DNA of 64,000 nucleotides from Allobosea sp. AAP35 (GCF_001295925.1 NZ_LJHQ01000024.1:1-64000); one strand, 5' to 3'; numbered from the stretch's first letter, positions 36,320-48,188 are shown. The notes: generated by a model from the sequence alone, not told the origin. Program-made: numbers and translations.

Positions 36320-37384
36320 TCAAGGCCGGATCGCCTGGCCGGTTTGGTCGAACAGGTGGAGCTGCGCCGAGGGCAGGGCGAGGAAGACGGTCTCACTGCG
36401 CTGATGCGCGCTCTGGCCGTCGAGCTTGAGCGTGATCTGCGGCAGGCCGGGCGAGGCGCCGTAGAGATAGCTTTCGCCGCCGAGCCGCTCGACGAGGTCG
36501 ATCGTGAGCGGCAGGCCTTCGCCCTCGGCGAGCGCCAGATGCTCCGGGCGAACGCCGAGCGTCACGGACGCGCCGGGCGCCAGCGTGCCCGTGGCGCAGG
36601 CGATCTCATGGCCGCCCTCGCCAACGGTCACAAACCCGGCGCGCGCCACCGTACCGGGCAGTAAATTCATCCGCGGCGAGCCGATGAAGCCTGCGACGAA
36701 CAGGTTGTCCGGACGGTTGTAGAGGTCGAGCGGCGTGCCGATCTGCTCGATCCGGCCGCCCTGCAACACGACGATGCGGTCGGCCAGCGTCATCGCCTCG
36801 ACCTGATCGTGGGTGACATAGATCATCGTGCCGCCGAGCTCGGCATGCAGGCCAGCCAGCTCCTTGCGGGTCGCGACGCGCAGCTCCGCATCGAGATTGG
36901 AGAGCGGCTCGTCGAACAGGAAGATCTTGGGGTCGCGCACGATCGCCCGCCCGATCGCGACGCGCTGGCGCTGGCCGCCCGAGAGCGCGCGCGGCTTGCG
37001 CTCGAGATAGTCCGTGAGCTTCAGCATCGCCGCCGCGCGCCGCACGCGCTGGTCGATCTCGTCGCGCGGCAGGCCCATATTCTCGAGCGCAAAGGCCATG
37101 TTCTTGAAGACGCTCATATGCGGATAGAGCGCATAGGACTGGAACACCATGGCGAGCCCGCGCTCGGAGGCCGGCAGGCCGGTGACATCGACGCCGTCGA
37201 TTGCGACCGCGCCCTCCGTCACGTCCTCCAGACCGGCGATGACGCGCAGCAGGGTGGATTTGCCGCAGCCCGAGGGGCCGACGAAGACGACGAATTCGCC
37301 ATCCGCGACGGTGAGGTCGATCCCATGAAGCACATGCGTCGCGCCAAAGGATTTGCGCACACCGGAAAGGGTCAGGCCGGCCAT
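36320..37384 (-). CDS. Sugar ABC transporter ATP-binding protein (MalK/UgpC type)
   Basis: A 354-residue ATPase. Walker A GPSGCGKSTLL, Q-loop FQSYALYPHMSVFKNMAF, signature ALSGGQRQRVAIGRAI, Walker B IFLFDEPLSNLDAEL and the H-loop YVTHDQVEAMTLADR are intact, followed by a TOBE/OB regulatory domain (VTLGVRPEHLALAEGE). ATG 37384 lies 2 bases before the permease stop. In this family one ATPase may serve several sugar transporters; here it belongs to the adjoining binding protein and permeases. Confidence 0.93.
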   Translation of the reverse strand: MAGLTLSGVRKSFGATHVLHGIDLTVADGEFVVFVGPSGCGKSTLLRVIAGLEDVTEGAVAIDGVDVTGLPASERGLAMVFQSYALYPHMSVFKNMAFALENMGLPRDEIDQRVRRAAAMLKLTDYLERKPRALSGGQRQRVAIGRAIVRDPKIFLFDEPLSNLDAELRVATRKELAGLHAELGGTMIYVTHDQVEAMTLADRIVVLQGGRIEQIGTPLDLYNRPDNLFVAGFIGSPRMNLLPGTVARAGFVTVGEGGHEIACATGTLAPGASVTLGVRPEHLALAEGEGLPLTIDLVERLGGESYLYGASPGLPQITLKLDGQSAHQRSETVFLALPSAQLHLFDQTGQAIRP

Positions 37385-37386
37385 GA

Positions 37387-38435
37387 CTACTTCATTCCCG
37401 TATTGGCGATGCCGGTGGTGATGAACCGCTGCAGGAAGACGAAGACCAGCGCCACCGGCAGCAGCGTCACCACGGTCATCGCGAGCAGGTAGTGCCACTG
37501 CGTCTGGAGTTCGCCCTGGAAGGCGTTGAGGCCGATCTGCAGCGTGTAGGATTCGGTCTTGGTCAGCACCGCGAGCGGCCAGAGGAACTCGTTCCAGCGC
37601 CACATCACCGAGAAGATCGCCAGCACCGCCAGCGCCGGCATGGCCAGCGGCATGACGATGCGCCAGTAGATCTGCCACTCCGAGGCCTTGTCCATGCGGG
37701 CGGCCTCGATCAGGTCGCGCGGCAGGGTCAGCATGTATTGCCGCAGCAGGAACACCCCGGTCGGCGTCGCGGCGCCCGGCAGGATCACCGCCCAGAGCGA
37801 GTTCACCAGCCCCAGTTCGGTGACGACCAGATAGACCGGGACGAGGATGATGGTGATCGGGATCATCAGCGTGCCGATCACCATCAGCATCACCGTGTTC
37901 TTGCCGCGGAATTCGTAGATCGACAGAGCATAGGCCGCCATCGAGTTGATGATCAGCGTGATGATCGTCGCCACCACCGTGACGAAGACCGAATTCCACA
38001 GGAAGCGCGTGAAGGCGAAGCGCTCCAGCGGCTCGGTATAGTTCTCGGTCGCGAGCTTGAACTCCCGCACCGGGGTGCGCTTGTCGATGGCGACGCGGAT
38101 GACCTCGGCCGGATTGGCGGGGTCGACCATCTGCGCCTGGATGCCGATGCGCCGGACCTGGGCGAGTACACGCGTCGATCCGTCGGGCATCGTGACTTCG
38201 AACAACGGCAACGGCTGCGCATGGCCCGCAACCACGACCTCCTGCTGCGACATCGGCAGGAGCGAGGGCGGGAATTCCAGCAGCCCGGCCTGCGTCTTGA
38301 AGGAGGACATCGCCAGCCAGAGCACCGGCCCGAACATCAGGACGACGCCAAGCGCGAGATAGGCGTAGGCCGCGACATCGGTCCAGTGCCAGCGGCCGGG
38401 TTTGCGGCGCGCGGTGGCGAGCTTGGTGACGAGGC

Positions 38436-38439
<4 letters not shown>
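37387..38439 (-). CDS. Sugar ABC transporter permease (MalG type)
   Basis: A 350-residue inner-membrane protein with six or more helices and the ATPase-contact EAA loop (LIEAARMDKASEWQIYWRIV MPL region, about residue 240). Between the first helix (about 22-45) and the second there is an extra periplasmic segment of about 75 residues (about 55-130, including VVVAGHAQPLPLFEVTMPDG and AIDKRTPVREFKLATENYTE), longer than in MalG-like proteins of 270-300 residues. The start overlaps the stop of the partner permease by four bases. Confidence 0.9.
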
Positions 38440-39449
<1,010 letters not shown>

Positions 39450-39455
39450 GCGGGC

Positions 39456-40736
<1,281 letters not shown>

Positions 40737-40887
40737 CTGCGTTCTCCCTGAATGGTCTCCAGCGCTCATGGACGCCTTGGGCGGCACTAAGGCAAACGAT
40801 TGCCTTGCTTGTCAACGGTCCAGATCGGCCTCATTGGTGAGGTAACGGCCGCAAGAGCCGGCGGCATTCGGGGAGATTCGGGCGGCG
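40737..40887. promoter_or_regulatory. Divergent promoter with LacI-type operator
   Basis: The 18-base palindrome AAGGCAAACGATTGCCTT (40789-40806) has perfect 7-base arms around a central ACGA, as LacI/GalR operators do. It lies 53 bases before the binding-protein ATG and about 80 bases before lacI, so it can control both. GGGGAGA precedes the lacI ATG at 40888. Confidence 0.8.
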
Positions 40888-41976
40888 ATGACGGGCAGGC
40901 CGGGAAGAACGTTACAGGGAGGACCGCGCAAGCACGCCGCCTCGCTCGCGACCGTAGCCAAGGATGCCGGCGTCTCGGTCGCGACCGTCTCGCGCATCGT
41001 CAACGGCAAGACCGGGCGTGCCTCGGCTGAGACCATCGCGCGCGTCGAGGAGGCGATTGCCCGGCTGAGCTATCGGCCCAATTCCGTCGGGCGGGCGCTG
41101 CGCCACCGGGCCAGTCGCGTCGTGGCGATGCTGGCGCCCAATCTCGACAATCCGGCGATGGCCGCGATCGCGGTCTCGGTCGAATCGGCCCTGCGGGATG
41201 CCGGTTACGTGATGATCCTGTGCGACACCCACGACCGCGCTGATCTCCAGGACGATTATCTGCGGGCGATGCGCGATCAGCTCGTCGCGGGCTATGTCAT
41301 GGTTAGTGCGGTGCGCAGCAAGGGGCTGGAGGAGACGCTGAAGCGCGGCGATCCGACCGTCTTCGTCGCCAGGCGCAACCCGCTCGGCGGCGGCGCCTTC
41401 GTCGGCATCGACAACCGCCGGGCCGGCGCCGATGTCGCCGATTTCCTGCTCGACTGCGGCGTCGATCGTCCCGCCGTGCTGATGGCGGCGCAGAATGCGT
41501 CCAGCACCTCGGAGCGCGCAGCCGGCTTCATCGAACGGCTGATCGAGCGCGGCGTGCCCGACGACGCCATCCGCCGCGCGATCGGTCCGGGTCTCTCGCA
41601 TATCGAGATCGGCTATGCCGCCGCCGGCATGCTTGTGCGCGAGGGCGGCTGGCCGCGCGGCGCGCTCTGCGTCAGCGATATGATCGCCTATGGCGCCTAT
41701 CGGCTGGCGGTCGAGCATGGCGTGCCGATCCCGCAGCGCTGTCGGCTCGTCGGCGTCGACGGCAACGCGATCAACGCCTGGATCGCACCCTGGCTGACCT
41801 CGATCCGCATTCCCTATGAGAGCTTCGGCCGCCATGTGGTCGAACAGCTCACCTCGCTCTGGAGCGGCGCTGCCACCAGCGAGATCCATGTGCCGCATGA
41901 GGCGCCCACCGCCTTGGCACAGCCCGACATCTCCAACCGTCCGGCCGCCGGCGCGAGCCTCCTCAGCAAGCGTTAA
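40888..41976 (+). CDS. LacI-family transcriptional regulator of the sugar operon
   Basis: A 362-residue regulator. The N-terminal helix-turn-helix is ASLATVAKDAGVSVATVSRI with VNGKTGRAS and the hinge helix SYRPNSVGRALRHRAS; a periplasmic-binding-protein-like effector domain follows (VVAMLAPNLDNPAMAAIAVS, IDNRRAGADVADFLLD, LVGVDGNAINAW). It is divergent from the sugar ABC operon and shares the palindrome at 40789-40806, so it most likely represses the transporter until the imported sugar binds. Confidence 0.93.
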   Translation: MTGRPGRTLQGGPRKHAASLATVAKDAGVSVATVSRIVNGKTGRASAETIARVEEAIARLSYRPNSVGRALRHRASRVVAMLAPNLDNPAMAAIAVSVESALRDAGYVMILCDTHDRADLQDDYLRAMRDQLVAGYVMVSAVRSKGLEETLKRGDPTVFVARRNPLGGGAFVGIDNRRAGADVADFLLDCGVDRPAVLMAAQNASSTSERAAGFIERLIERGVPDDAIRRAIGPGLSHIEIGYAAAGMLVREGGWPRGALCVSDMIAYGAYRLAVEHGVPIPQRCRLVGVDGNAINAWIAPWLTSIRIPYESFGRHVVEQLTSLWSGAATSEIHVPHEAPTALAQPDISNRPAAGASLLSKR

Positions 41977-42233
41977 AAACAGCTGGCCGAGGTTCGCCCG
42001 AACCATGGTGCCGATGACGGACGACAAGGCGTAGATGCCCGGCCACGCCTGGTGAAGATGCCGAAAATGTGAGGTGGCCTCAGGGCTGAGGTTGCCCGGA
42101 CGCCTGGAACGTTTCCAAACTCTGAGTGGTTGGGGTGTCAGGCAACCGCGCAGCGCGGCGCCGCGATGACGCGCCGGACTCCGAACGGCCGGTCATCGCA
42201 GCATCGCGCGATGCGTCCAATCTCGGAGCAACC

Positions 42234-42893
42234 ATGCAATTTCCCAGCGATCTGGCGGCAACGCGCCGTCACGTGCTGATCGGCACAGCCGCCGCGATGG
42301 CAACGACGTCATCGGGCTCGCGCCTGGCAGCCCAGACCCCTGCCAATCCCGCGGCCAGCGTGCCCAACGACCTCGCCCCGGTGATCTCGCGGATCTCTTT
42401 CGAGGTCAACGGTGCCAAGCGGGAACTCAGCCTCGACGCCCGCACCACGCTGCTCGACGCGCTGCGCGAGCATCTTCACCTGACCGGCACCAAGAAGGGC
42501 TGCGATCACGGCCAGTGCGGCGCCTGCACCGTCATCATCGACGGTCGTCGCGTCAATTCCTGCCTGACGCTCGCCGTCATGCATGAGGGCGACACGGTGA
42601 CCACGATCGAGGGTCTCGGCACGCCCGACAACCTGCACCCGATGCAGGCGGCCTTCGTAAAGCATGACGGCTACCAGTGCGGCTATTGCACGCCGGGCCA
42701 GATCTGCTCGGCAGTCGGGACGCTGGAGGAGATCAAGGCCGGCATCCCCAGCCATGTCACCGCCGATCTCAATGCGGCGCCCGAAGGCACCGAAGCCGAG
42801 ATCCGCGAGCGCATGAGCGGCAACATCTGCCGCTGCGGCGCCTATCCCAACATTGTCGATGCCATCACCGAAGTTTCAGGGAGGAAGGCATGA
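42234..42893 (+). CDS. paoA: Aldehyde oxidoreductase [2Fe-2S] subunit (PaoA type), Tat-exported
   Basis: The 219-residue small subunit of a molybdenum hydroxylase. The N-terminus has a twin-arginine signal ([20 protein letters not shown]). The first cluster is in [21 protein letters not shown] and the second in [12 protein letters not shown] with [14 protein letters not shown], eight cysteines in all. GGAG precedes ATG 42234. Overlaps paoB by ATGA. In the E. coli relative the Tat signal on this subunit carries the whole folded trimer into the periplasm, where aromatic aldehydes are oxidised. Confidence 0.93.
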   Translation: MQFPSDLAATRRHVLIGTAAAMATTSSGSRLAAQTPANPAASVPNDLAPVISRISFEVNGAKRELSLDARTTLLDALREHLHLTGTKKGCDHGQCGACTVIIDGRRVNSCLTLAVMHEGDTVTTIEGLGTPDNLHPMQAAFVKHDGYQCGYCTPGQICSAVGTLEEIKAGIPSHVTADLNAAPEGTEAEIRERMSGNICRCGAYPNIVDAITEVSGRKA

Positions 42894-43840
42894 AATCCTT
42901 CACTTACGAGCGCGCCGGCTCTCCCGCCGCTGCCGCCGCTGCCGCCCTCAAGACGCCGGGTGGAAAATTCATCGCCGGGGGCACGAACCTGCTCGACCTG
43001 ATGAAGCTCGAGATCGAGACGCCCCGGCATCTGATCGACGTCAACGACCTCGCTCTCGACAAAATCGAGCCGACGCAGGACGGCGGGATGCGGATCGGCG
43101 CGCTGGCGCGCAACACCGATCTTGCGGCCGATGCTCGGATCCGGCGCGATTACGGGCTGCTCTCGCGGGCCTTGCTGGCCGGCGCCTCCGGGCAGCTCCG
43201 CAACAAGGCGACGACCGCCGGCAACCTACTGCAGCGGACGCGTTGCCCGTATTTCTACGACACCAACCAGCCTTGCAACAAGCGCCAGCCAGGAAGCGGT
43301 TGCTCGGCGATCGAGGGCTACAGCCGGCAGCTGGCGATCGTCGAGACCAGCGAGGCCTGCATCGCGACGCATCCCAGCGACATGGCTATCGCGATGCGCG
43401 CGCTGGACGCGCAGATCGAGACGGTCAAGCCCGATGGTGCCACCCGCGCGATCCCGATCGCCGAGTTCTACCGTGCGCCGGGCGACACGCCCCATATCGA
43501 GACGGCGCTCGAAACCGGCGAACTGATCACGGCGGTGACCCTGCCCAAGCCGGTCGGCGGCAAGCAGATCTACAAGAAGGTGCGCGACCGCGCCTCCTAC
43601 GCTTTCGCGCTGGTCTCGGTTGGCGCGATCATCCAGCAAGACGGCAGCGGCCGCGTCACCGTCGGCGGCGTTGCTCACAAGCCCTGGCGTGTCGAGGCGG
43701 CCGAGGCTCGCCTGCCCCAAGGGGCCAAGGCCGTGACGGACGGTCTCTTGGCCAATGCCCGCACCACCAAAGACAACGCATTCAAGCTCCCGCTGGTGGA
43801 GCGCACGCTCGCCGCCGTGCTTGCCGAAGCGAGGGCCTGA
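42890..43840 (+). CDS. paoB: Aldehyde oxidoreductase FAD-binding subunit (PaoB type)
   Basis: A 316-residue subunit of the CO-dehydrogenase flavoprotein family. FAD contacts lie in [20 protein letters not shown] and [20 protein letters not shown]. The segment [20 protein letters not shown] with the following Cys provides the extra [4Fe-4S] site that distinguishes PaoB-type subunits. The ATG overlaps the paoA stop; the start of the large subunit follows 4 bases after its stop. Confidence 0.93.
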   Translation: MKSFTYERAGSPAAAAAAALKTPGGKFIAGGTNLLDLMKLEIETPRHLIDVNDLALDKIEPTQDGGMRIGALARNTDLAADARIRRDYGLLSRALLAGASGQLRNKATTAGNLLQRTRCPYFYDTNQPCNKRQPGSGCSAIEGYSRQLAIVETSEACIATHPSDMAIAMRALDAQIETVKPDGATRAIPIAEFYRAPGDTPHIETALETGELITAVTLPKPVGGKQIYKKVRDRASYAFALVSVGAIIQQDGSGRVTVGGVAHKPWRVEAAEARLPQGAKAVTDGLLANARTTKDNAFKLPLVERTLAAVLAEARA

Positions 43841-43844
43841 CGCC

Positions 43845-46052
43845 ATGAAGTTCGACACACCCGCCACCACCAACCCGATCGACCGGATGAAGGTCATCGG
43901 CCAGCCGCTGGACCGGATCGACGGGCCGCTCAAGGTCTCGGGCACCGCCCGCTACGCCTATGAGCAGCACGACGTCGCCGCCAACCAGGCCTATGGCCAT
44001 ATCGTCGGCGCCGCCATCGCCAAGGGGCGCATCGTCGCGATGGACCTCGATGCCGCCCGCAAGGCGCCGGGCGTGCTGTCGATCGTCACGGCCGAGAGCG
44101 CCGGCAAGCTCGACAAGGGCAAATACAACACCGCCAAGCTGCTTGGCGGGCCGGAGATCGAGCATTACCACCAGGCCGTCACGCTCGTCGTGGCGGAAAG
44201 CTTCGAGCAGGCCCGCGCCGCAGCTCAACTGGTCAAGGTGCGTTACGACGAGACCAAGGGCGCCTTCGATCTGGACGCCGCCAAGTCGGGCGCACCCGAC
44301 GCCCCCTCCGACGAGGACAGCCCGACCCAGACCTCCGTCGGCGATTTCGACGGGGCCTTCGCATCCGCGCCGGTGACGCTCGACCAGAGCTATTCCACCC
44401 CCGATCAGTCGCATGCGATGATGGAGCCGCACGCCTCCATCGCGCAATGGGAGGGCGACAAGCTCACGCTCTGGACCTCCAACCAGATGATCGCCTGGAG
44501 CGTCGGCGACATGGCCAAGACGCTGGGCATCCCCAAGGAGAACATCCGACTGGTCTCGCCCTATATCGGCGGCGGTTTCGGCGGCAAGCTTTTCAACCGG
44601 GCCGATGCGCTTCTTGCGGCGTTGGGCGCCCGCGCGGCTAAGCGGCCGGTCAAGGTGGCGCTACAGCGGCCGCTGATCTTCAACAACACCACCCACCGCC
44701 CCGCCACCATCCAGCGCATCCGCATCGGCGCGACGCCCGACGGCAAAATCACCGCCATCGGGCATGAGAGCTGGTCGGGGGATCTGAAGGATGGGCAGCC
44801 GGAACTGGCGACGCAGCAGACGAAGCTGCTCTATGCCGGCGCCAACCGGATGACCTCGCTCAAGCTCGCCGTGCTCGATCTGCCGGAAGGCAATGCGATG
44901 CGTGCGCCCGGCGAAGCGCCGGGCCTGATGGCGCTTGAAATCGCCATGGATGAGATGGCCGAGAAGCTGAACATGGATCCTGTCGCGTTCCGGGTCCTCA
45001 ACGACACGCAGGTCGATCCCGAGAAGCCCAAACTGCCGTTCTCGCAGCGGCATCTCGTCGAATGTCTGCGCCAGGGCGCGGAACGCTTCGGCTGGGACAA
45101 GCGCTCAGCCAAGCCTGGCACCGCGCGCGACGGCAACTGGCTGGTCGGCATGGGTGTCGCATCGGCCTTCCGCGGCAATCTGGTGATGAAGTCGGGCGCC
45201 CGCGTCACGCTCGGGAAGGACGGCGTCGTCACCGTCTTCTCCGACATGACCGATATCGGCACCGGCAGCTACACCATCATGGCGCAGACGGCAGCCGAGA
45301 TGATGGGTCTGCCGATCGGCAAGGTGAAGGTCGAACTGGGCGATTCCAGCTTTCCGGCCTCGGCCGGCTCCGGCGGCCAGTGGGGCGCCAATTCGGCGAC
45401 GTCTGGCGTCTACGCGGCCTGCGTCAAGCTGCGCGAGGCGGTGGTGCAGAAGCTCGGCTTCAACTCGGCCGACGCGGTGTTCGAGGACGGTGCCGTCAAG
45501 ACGGGCAACCGTGCGGTTCCGCTGACACAGGCTGTCAGCGACGGCGAGATCACCGCCGAGGACACGATCGAGTTCGGCGATCTCGACAAGACCCACGCGC
45601 AGGCGACCTTCGGCGGCCATTTCGTCGAGGTCGGCGTCGATGCCGCCACCGGCGAGGTCCGCCTGCGGCGCATGCTGGCCGTCTGCTCGGCCGGCCGCAT
45701 CCTCAATCCCAAATCGGCCCGCAGCCAGGTTATCGGCGCGATGACGATGGGGGCCGGCGCGGCCTTGATGGAGCACCTCGTCGTCGACAAGAGGCGCGGC
45801 TTCTTCGTCAACCACGATCTCGCCGGCTACGAAGTCCCGGTCCATGCCGACATTCCCCATCAGGAGGTCGTCTTCCTCGACGAGACCGACCCGATGTCCT
45901 CGCCGATGAAGGCCAAGGGCGTCGGCGAGCTCGGCATCTGCGGCGTCGGCGCCGCCGTCGCCAATGCGATCTACAACGCCACCGGCGTGCGCGTCCGGGA
46001 TTACCCGATCACGCTCGATAAGATGATCGACCGGCTCCCCGCCGTGAGCTGA
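43845..46052 (+). CDS. paoC: Aldehyde oxidoreductase molybdenum-cofactor subunit (PaoC type)
   Basis: The 735-residue catalytic subunit of the xanthine-oxidase family. Segments that bind the pyranopterin cofactor are visible: SPYIGGGFGGKLFNRADALL, MRAPGEAPGLMALEIAMDE, GTGSYTIMAQTAAEMMGLP and SSFPASAGSGGQWGANSATS; the catalytic Glu is in KGVGELGICGVGAAVANAIY near the C-terminus. No signal of its own, as expected if it travels with PaoA. A PaoD/XdhC-type cofactor-insertion chaperone is not found next to it. Confidence 0.94.
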   Translation: MKFDTPATTNPIDRMKVIGQPLDRIDGPLKVSGTARYAYEQHDVAANQAYGHIVGAAIAKGRIVAMDLDAARKAPGVLSIVTAESAGKLDKGKYNTAKLLGGPEIEHYHQAVTLVVAESFEQARAAAQLVKVRYDETKGAFDLDAAKSGAPDAPSDEDSPTQTSVGDFDGAFASAPVTLDQSYSTPDQSHAMMEPHASIAQWEGDKLTLWTSNQMIAWSVGDMAKTLGIPKENIRLVSPYIGGGFGGKLFNRADALLAALGARAAKRPVKVALQRPLIFNNTTHRPATIQRIRIGATPDGKITAIGHESWSGDLKDGQPELATQQTKLLYAGANRMTSLKLAVLDLPEGNAMRAPGEAPGLMALEIAMDEMAEKLNMDPVAFRVLNDTQVDPEKPKLPFSQRHLVECLRQGAERFGWDKRSAKPGTARDGNWLVGMGVASAFRGNLVMKSGARVTLGKDGVVTVFSDMTDIGTGSYTIMAQTAAEMMGLPIGKVKVELGDSSFPASAGSGGQWGANSATSGVYAACVKLREAVVQKLGFNSADAVFEDGAVKTGNRAVPLTQAVSDGEITAEDTIEFGDLDKTHAQATFGGHFVEVGVDAATGEVRLRRMLAVCSAGRILNPKSARSQVIGAMTMGAGAALMEHLVVDKRRGFFVNHDLAGYEVPVHADIPHQEVVFLDETDPMSSPMKAKGVGELGICGVGAAVANAIYNATGVRVRDYPITLDKMIDRLPAVS

Positions 46053-46293
46053 GACACGCATCGACCGGACCTTCCCGCAGCCCAGGGGGCGCGGGAAGGC
46101 CCGTTCGAACCTTCGCGCAGCCAAGAGGTTGCGGTGCAAAGCAAGTATCCGTCAAGATGAACATTTGTTCATTGTTGGCGCAGCAGCGTTGCGCCGAAAT
46201 TCGGTGGGAACAAATACTATAGCCGATACGTTTTCGCTGCATGACACGGACGGAGAATTTTTCTCCGATGTGGTCAAGCGAAGGACGATCCCC
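46053..46293. promoter_or_regulatory. Intergenic region with TGAACATTTGTTCA palindrome
   Basis: 241 bases without a gene. At 46158-46171 lies TGAACA-TT-TGTTCA, a perfect 6-base-arm inverted repeat containing GAAC-N4-GTTC, about 120 bases before the glycine-zipper gene. The region between 46180 and 46260 is relatively AT-rich and probably holds the promoter. The binding protein is unknown. Confidence 0.45.
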
Positions 46294-46710
46294 ATGTTCA
46301 AGCCTTTGGCTCTCGCAGCCGCGATCTTCATCATTCCCGCCGCCGTTTCCGCGCAGAACGCTCCTGCCGCCCAGGGCGGTGCCCTTAGCGGCGCTGCGAC
46401 CGGTGCCGTCGGCGGCGCCATCGTCGGCGGTCCGATCGGCGCGGCTGTCGGCGGTGTCGGTGGTGCCGTCGTCGGTGCGATCATCGGTGACAACACACCG
46501 AAGTTCCAGACCTATGTCGTCCAGCAGCGGCGTCCGTCCTACACCTATGCCGAGCCGGTCGTTGTCGGCGGCGTGCTGCCCAGCAACGGTATCGAATACT
46601 ACGCTGTGCCGCGCGAATACGGCGAGACCAACTATCAGTACACGGTGATCAACAACCGCACCGTGCTGGTCGATCCCGCGACGCGCCGCGTCGTTCAGGT
46701 CATCCAGTAA
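46294..46710 (+). CDS. Exported glycine-zipper protein with DUF1236 C-terminus
   Basis: A 138-residue secreted protein. Signal peptide MFKPLALAAAIFIIPAAVSA; then a Gly/Ala-rich zipper (GAATGAVGGAIVGGPIGAAV and further GxxxG repeats, about 30-65) that would insert into or line a membrane; then a DUF1236-like end (EYYAVPREYGETNYQYTVIN with NRTVLVDPATRRVVQVIQ). Proteins of this kind are common in Rhizobiales envelopes; function unknown. AAGGACGATCCCC precedes the ATG. Confidence 0.8.
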   Translation: MFKPLALAAAIFIIPAAVSAQNAPAAQGGALSGAATGAVGGAIVGGPIGAAVGGVGGAVVGAIIGDNTPKFQTYVVQQRRPSYTYAEPVVVGGVLPSNGIEYYAVPREYGETNYQYTVINNRTVLVDPATRRVVQVIQ

Positions 46711-46766
46711 CCGTTTTCCCGCCGGGCCGGGTCGACAGATCCGCGCCTGGCGTATCTACACCATGA

Positions 46767-46800
46767 CGAAAGCCCGGACCGAAATCGGACCGGGCTTTCG
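46767..46800 (+). terminator. Hairpin after the glycine-zipper gene
   Basis: CGAAAGCCCGG ... CCGGGCTTTCG arms (46767-46782 and 46785-46800 with one mismatch) form a strong stem about 57 bases after the stop. Only a short T-rich tail follows, so it is a terminator-like structure and not a textbook one. Confidence 0.65.
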
Positions 46801-46865
46801 CTGTTGCGGCGTCCCCGTCGCGTGAAACCCGGCCGGCCGAGAAGCCGTGCCGGTTGACAACCTGG

Positions 46866-48143
46866 ATGATCAGCACGGTGGACGCCTATATTCTGTTTCT
46901 TCTGGGCTTTGGCTGTCTCGTCCTGCTGACGGCCTGGCTGCCGATGGTTCTGAGCCGCGCGCCGCTCTCGTTGCCGATCGTCTGCGTCGCGATCGGCGCT
47001 GGCCTGTTCGCCATCCCTGGCGTGTTGACGTTCGATCCGCGCCCGCAGGCACATCTGCCCCTGGTCGAGCGTTTTTCCGAGATGGTCGTGATCATCTCGC
47101 TGATGGGCGCCGGGCTCAAGCTTGACCGGCGCATTGGCTGGAAACGCTGGATCCTGACCTGGCGGCTGCTCGGCATCGCGATGCCGCTGACCATCCTCGG
47201 CCTGGCGCTGCTCGGCTACGGGCTGCTGGGGTTGGGTGTCGCCTCCGCGCTGCTGCTGGCGTCGGTTCTGGCGCCGACCGATCCGGTGCTGGCGGCCGAT
47301 ATCCAGGTCGGCCCGCCCAATTCCGGTGAGGATGGCGACACCCGCTTTGCCCTCACATCGGAGGCTGGGCTCAACGATGCGCTGGCCTTTCCGTTTGTCC
47401 ACGCCGCCATCGCCCTGTCTCTGGTCTCGGCGAGCAGCGAGCCATGGCTCCTGCACTGGTTTTCCGTCGATGTCGTCTGGAAGCTCGCGGCAGGTCTCGC
47501 CGTCGGGGTCGTCACGGGCTATGGGCTCGGCTACCTCGTCTTCCGGCTGCCCAACACGGCGCGGCTGTCGCGCACGGGGGATGGGTTCGTCGCGCTGGGG
47601 ATCACCTGCATCGCCTATGGCGGGGCCGAACTCGTCCATGGTTATGGCTTTTTGTCGGTCTTCCTTGCGGCGCTGGTGATGCGTATGCAGGAGCGCGACC
47701 ACGACTACCACACGCGGCTGCACGACTTCGCCGAGGAACTCGAACGGCTGTTGATGATGGCGCTGCTGGTGGCCTTTGGCGGAGCCCTGTCGACAGGGGG
47801 GCTGCTGCAGGCGCTGGGCTGGGACGGCATCGCCTTCGGCATGCTCGCCCTTTTCGTCGTCCGGCCCTTGAGTGCCTGGATTGGACTGAACGGCGCCGTG
47901 CTGCCGGGCGACAAGAGGGCCGTGATCAGCATCTACGGCATCCGCGGCATCGGCTCGGTCTACTATCTCGCCTATGCCGCCGGTCACGGGTCCTTCGACG
48001 ACGCCGATCAGATCTGGAGCGTGGTTGCCTTCATCGTGCTCGTTTCGATCGTGCTTCACGGCGCCACCGCCAGCCCGGTGATGGCCTGGCTCGATCGACG
48101 AAGGGCGGAGCGCGAAGCCGTGGCGGGGACCGATCCTGCCTGA
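46866..48143 (+). CDS. Cation:proton antiporter (CPA1 family)
   Basis: A 425-residue polytopic membrane protein with about 12 helices. It carries the CPA1-type segments MGAGLKLDRRIGWKRW, LLASVLAPTDPVLAADIQVG, LTSEAGLNDALAFPFVHAAI (with the ND pair thought to bind the cation) and IYGIRGIGSVYYLAYAAGHG. It should exchange Na+ or K+ for H+. The ATG at 46866 is chosen; a TTG at 46854 would add four residues. Followed by the P-type ATPase gene 111 bases downstream, which has its own regulatory palindrome. Confidence 0.9.
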   Translation: MISTVDAYILFLLGFGCLVLLTAWLPMVLSRAPLSLPIVCVAIGAGLFAIPGVLTFDPRPQAHLPLVERFSEMVVIISLMGAGLKLDRRIGWKRWILTWRLLGIAMPLTILGLALLGYGLLGLGVASALLLASVLAPTDPVLAADIQVGPPNSGEDGDTRFALTSEAGLNDALAFPFVHAAIALSLVSASSEPWLLHWFSVDVVWKLAAGLAVGVVTGYGLGYLVFRLPNTARLSRTGDGFVALGITCIAYGGAELVHGYGFLSVFLAALVMRMQERDHDYHTRLHDFAEELERLLMMALLVAFGGALSTGGLLQALGWDGIAFGMLALFVVRPLSAWIGLNGAVLPGDKRAVISIYGIRGIGSVYYLAYAAGHGSFDDADQIWSVVAFIVLVSIVLHGATASPVMAWLDRRRAEREAVAGTDPA

Positions 48144-48188
48144 AGCCGCGACGCATGAGGCCGGCCTGATTGTCGCGGCCGATTGAAA

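Noticed and set aside
42078-42091. Short CCTCAG/CTGAGG stem between lacI and paoA
   Set aside because: Only six base pairs with a two-base loop and no T-run; too weak to call a terminator.
46695-48059. 454-codon frame antisense to the CPA1 antiporter
   Set aside because: Composition (His/Arg/Asp/Gln-rich) is that of an antisense shadow; the plus-strand antiporter has clear membrane helices and motifs.
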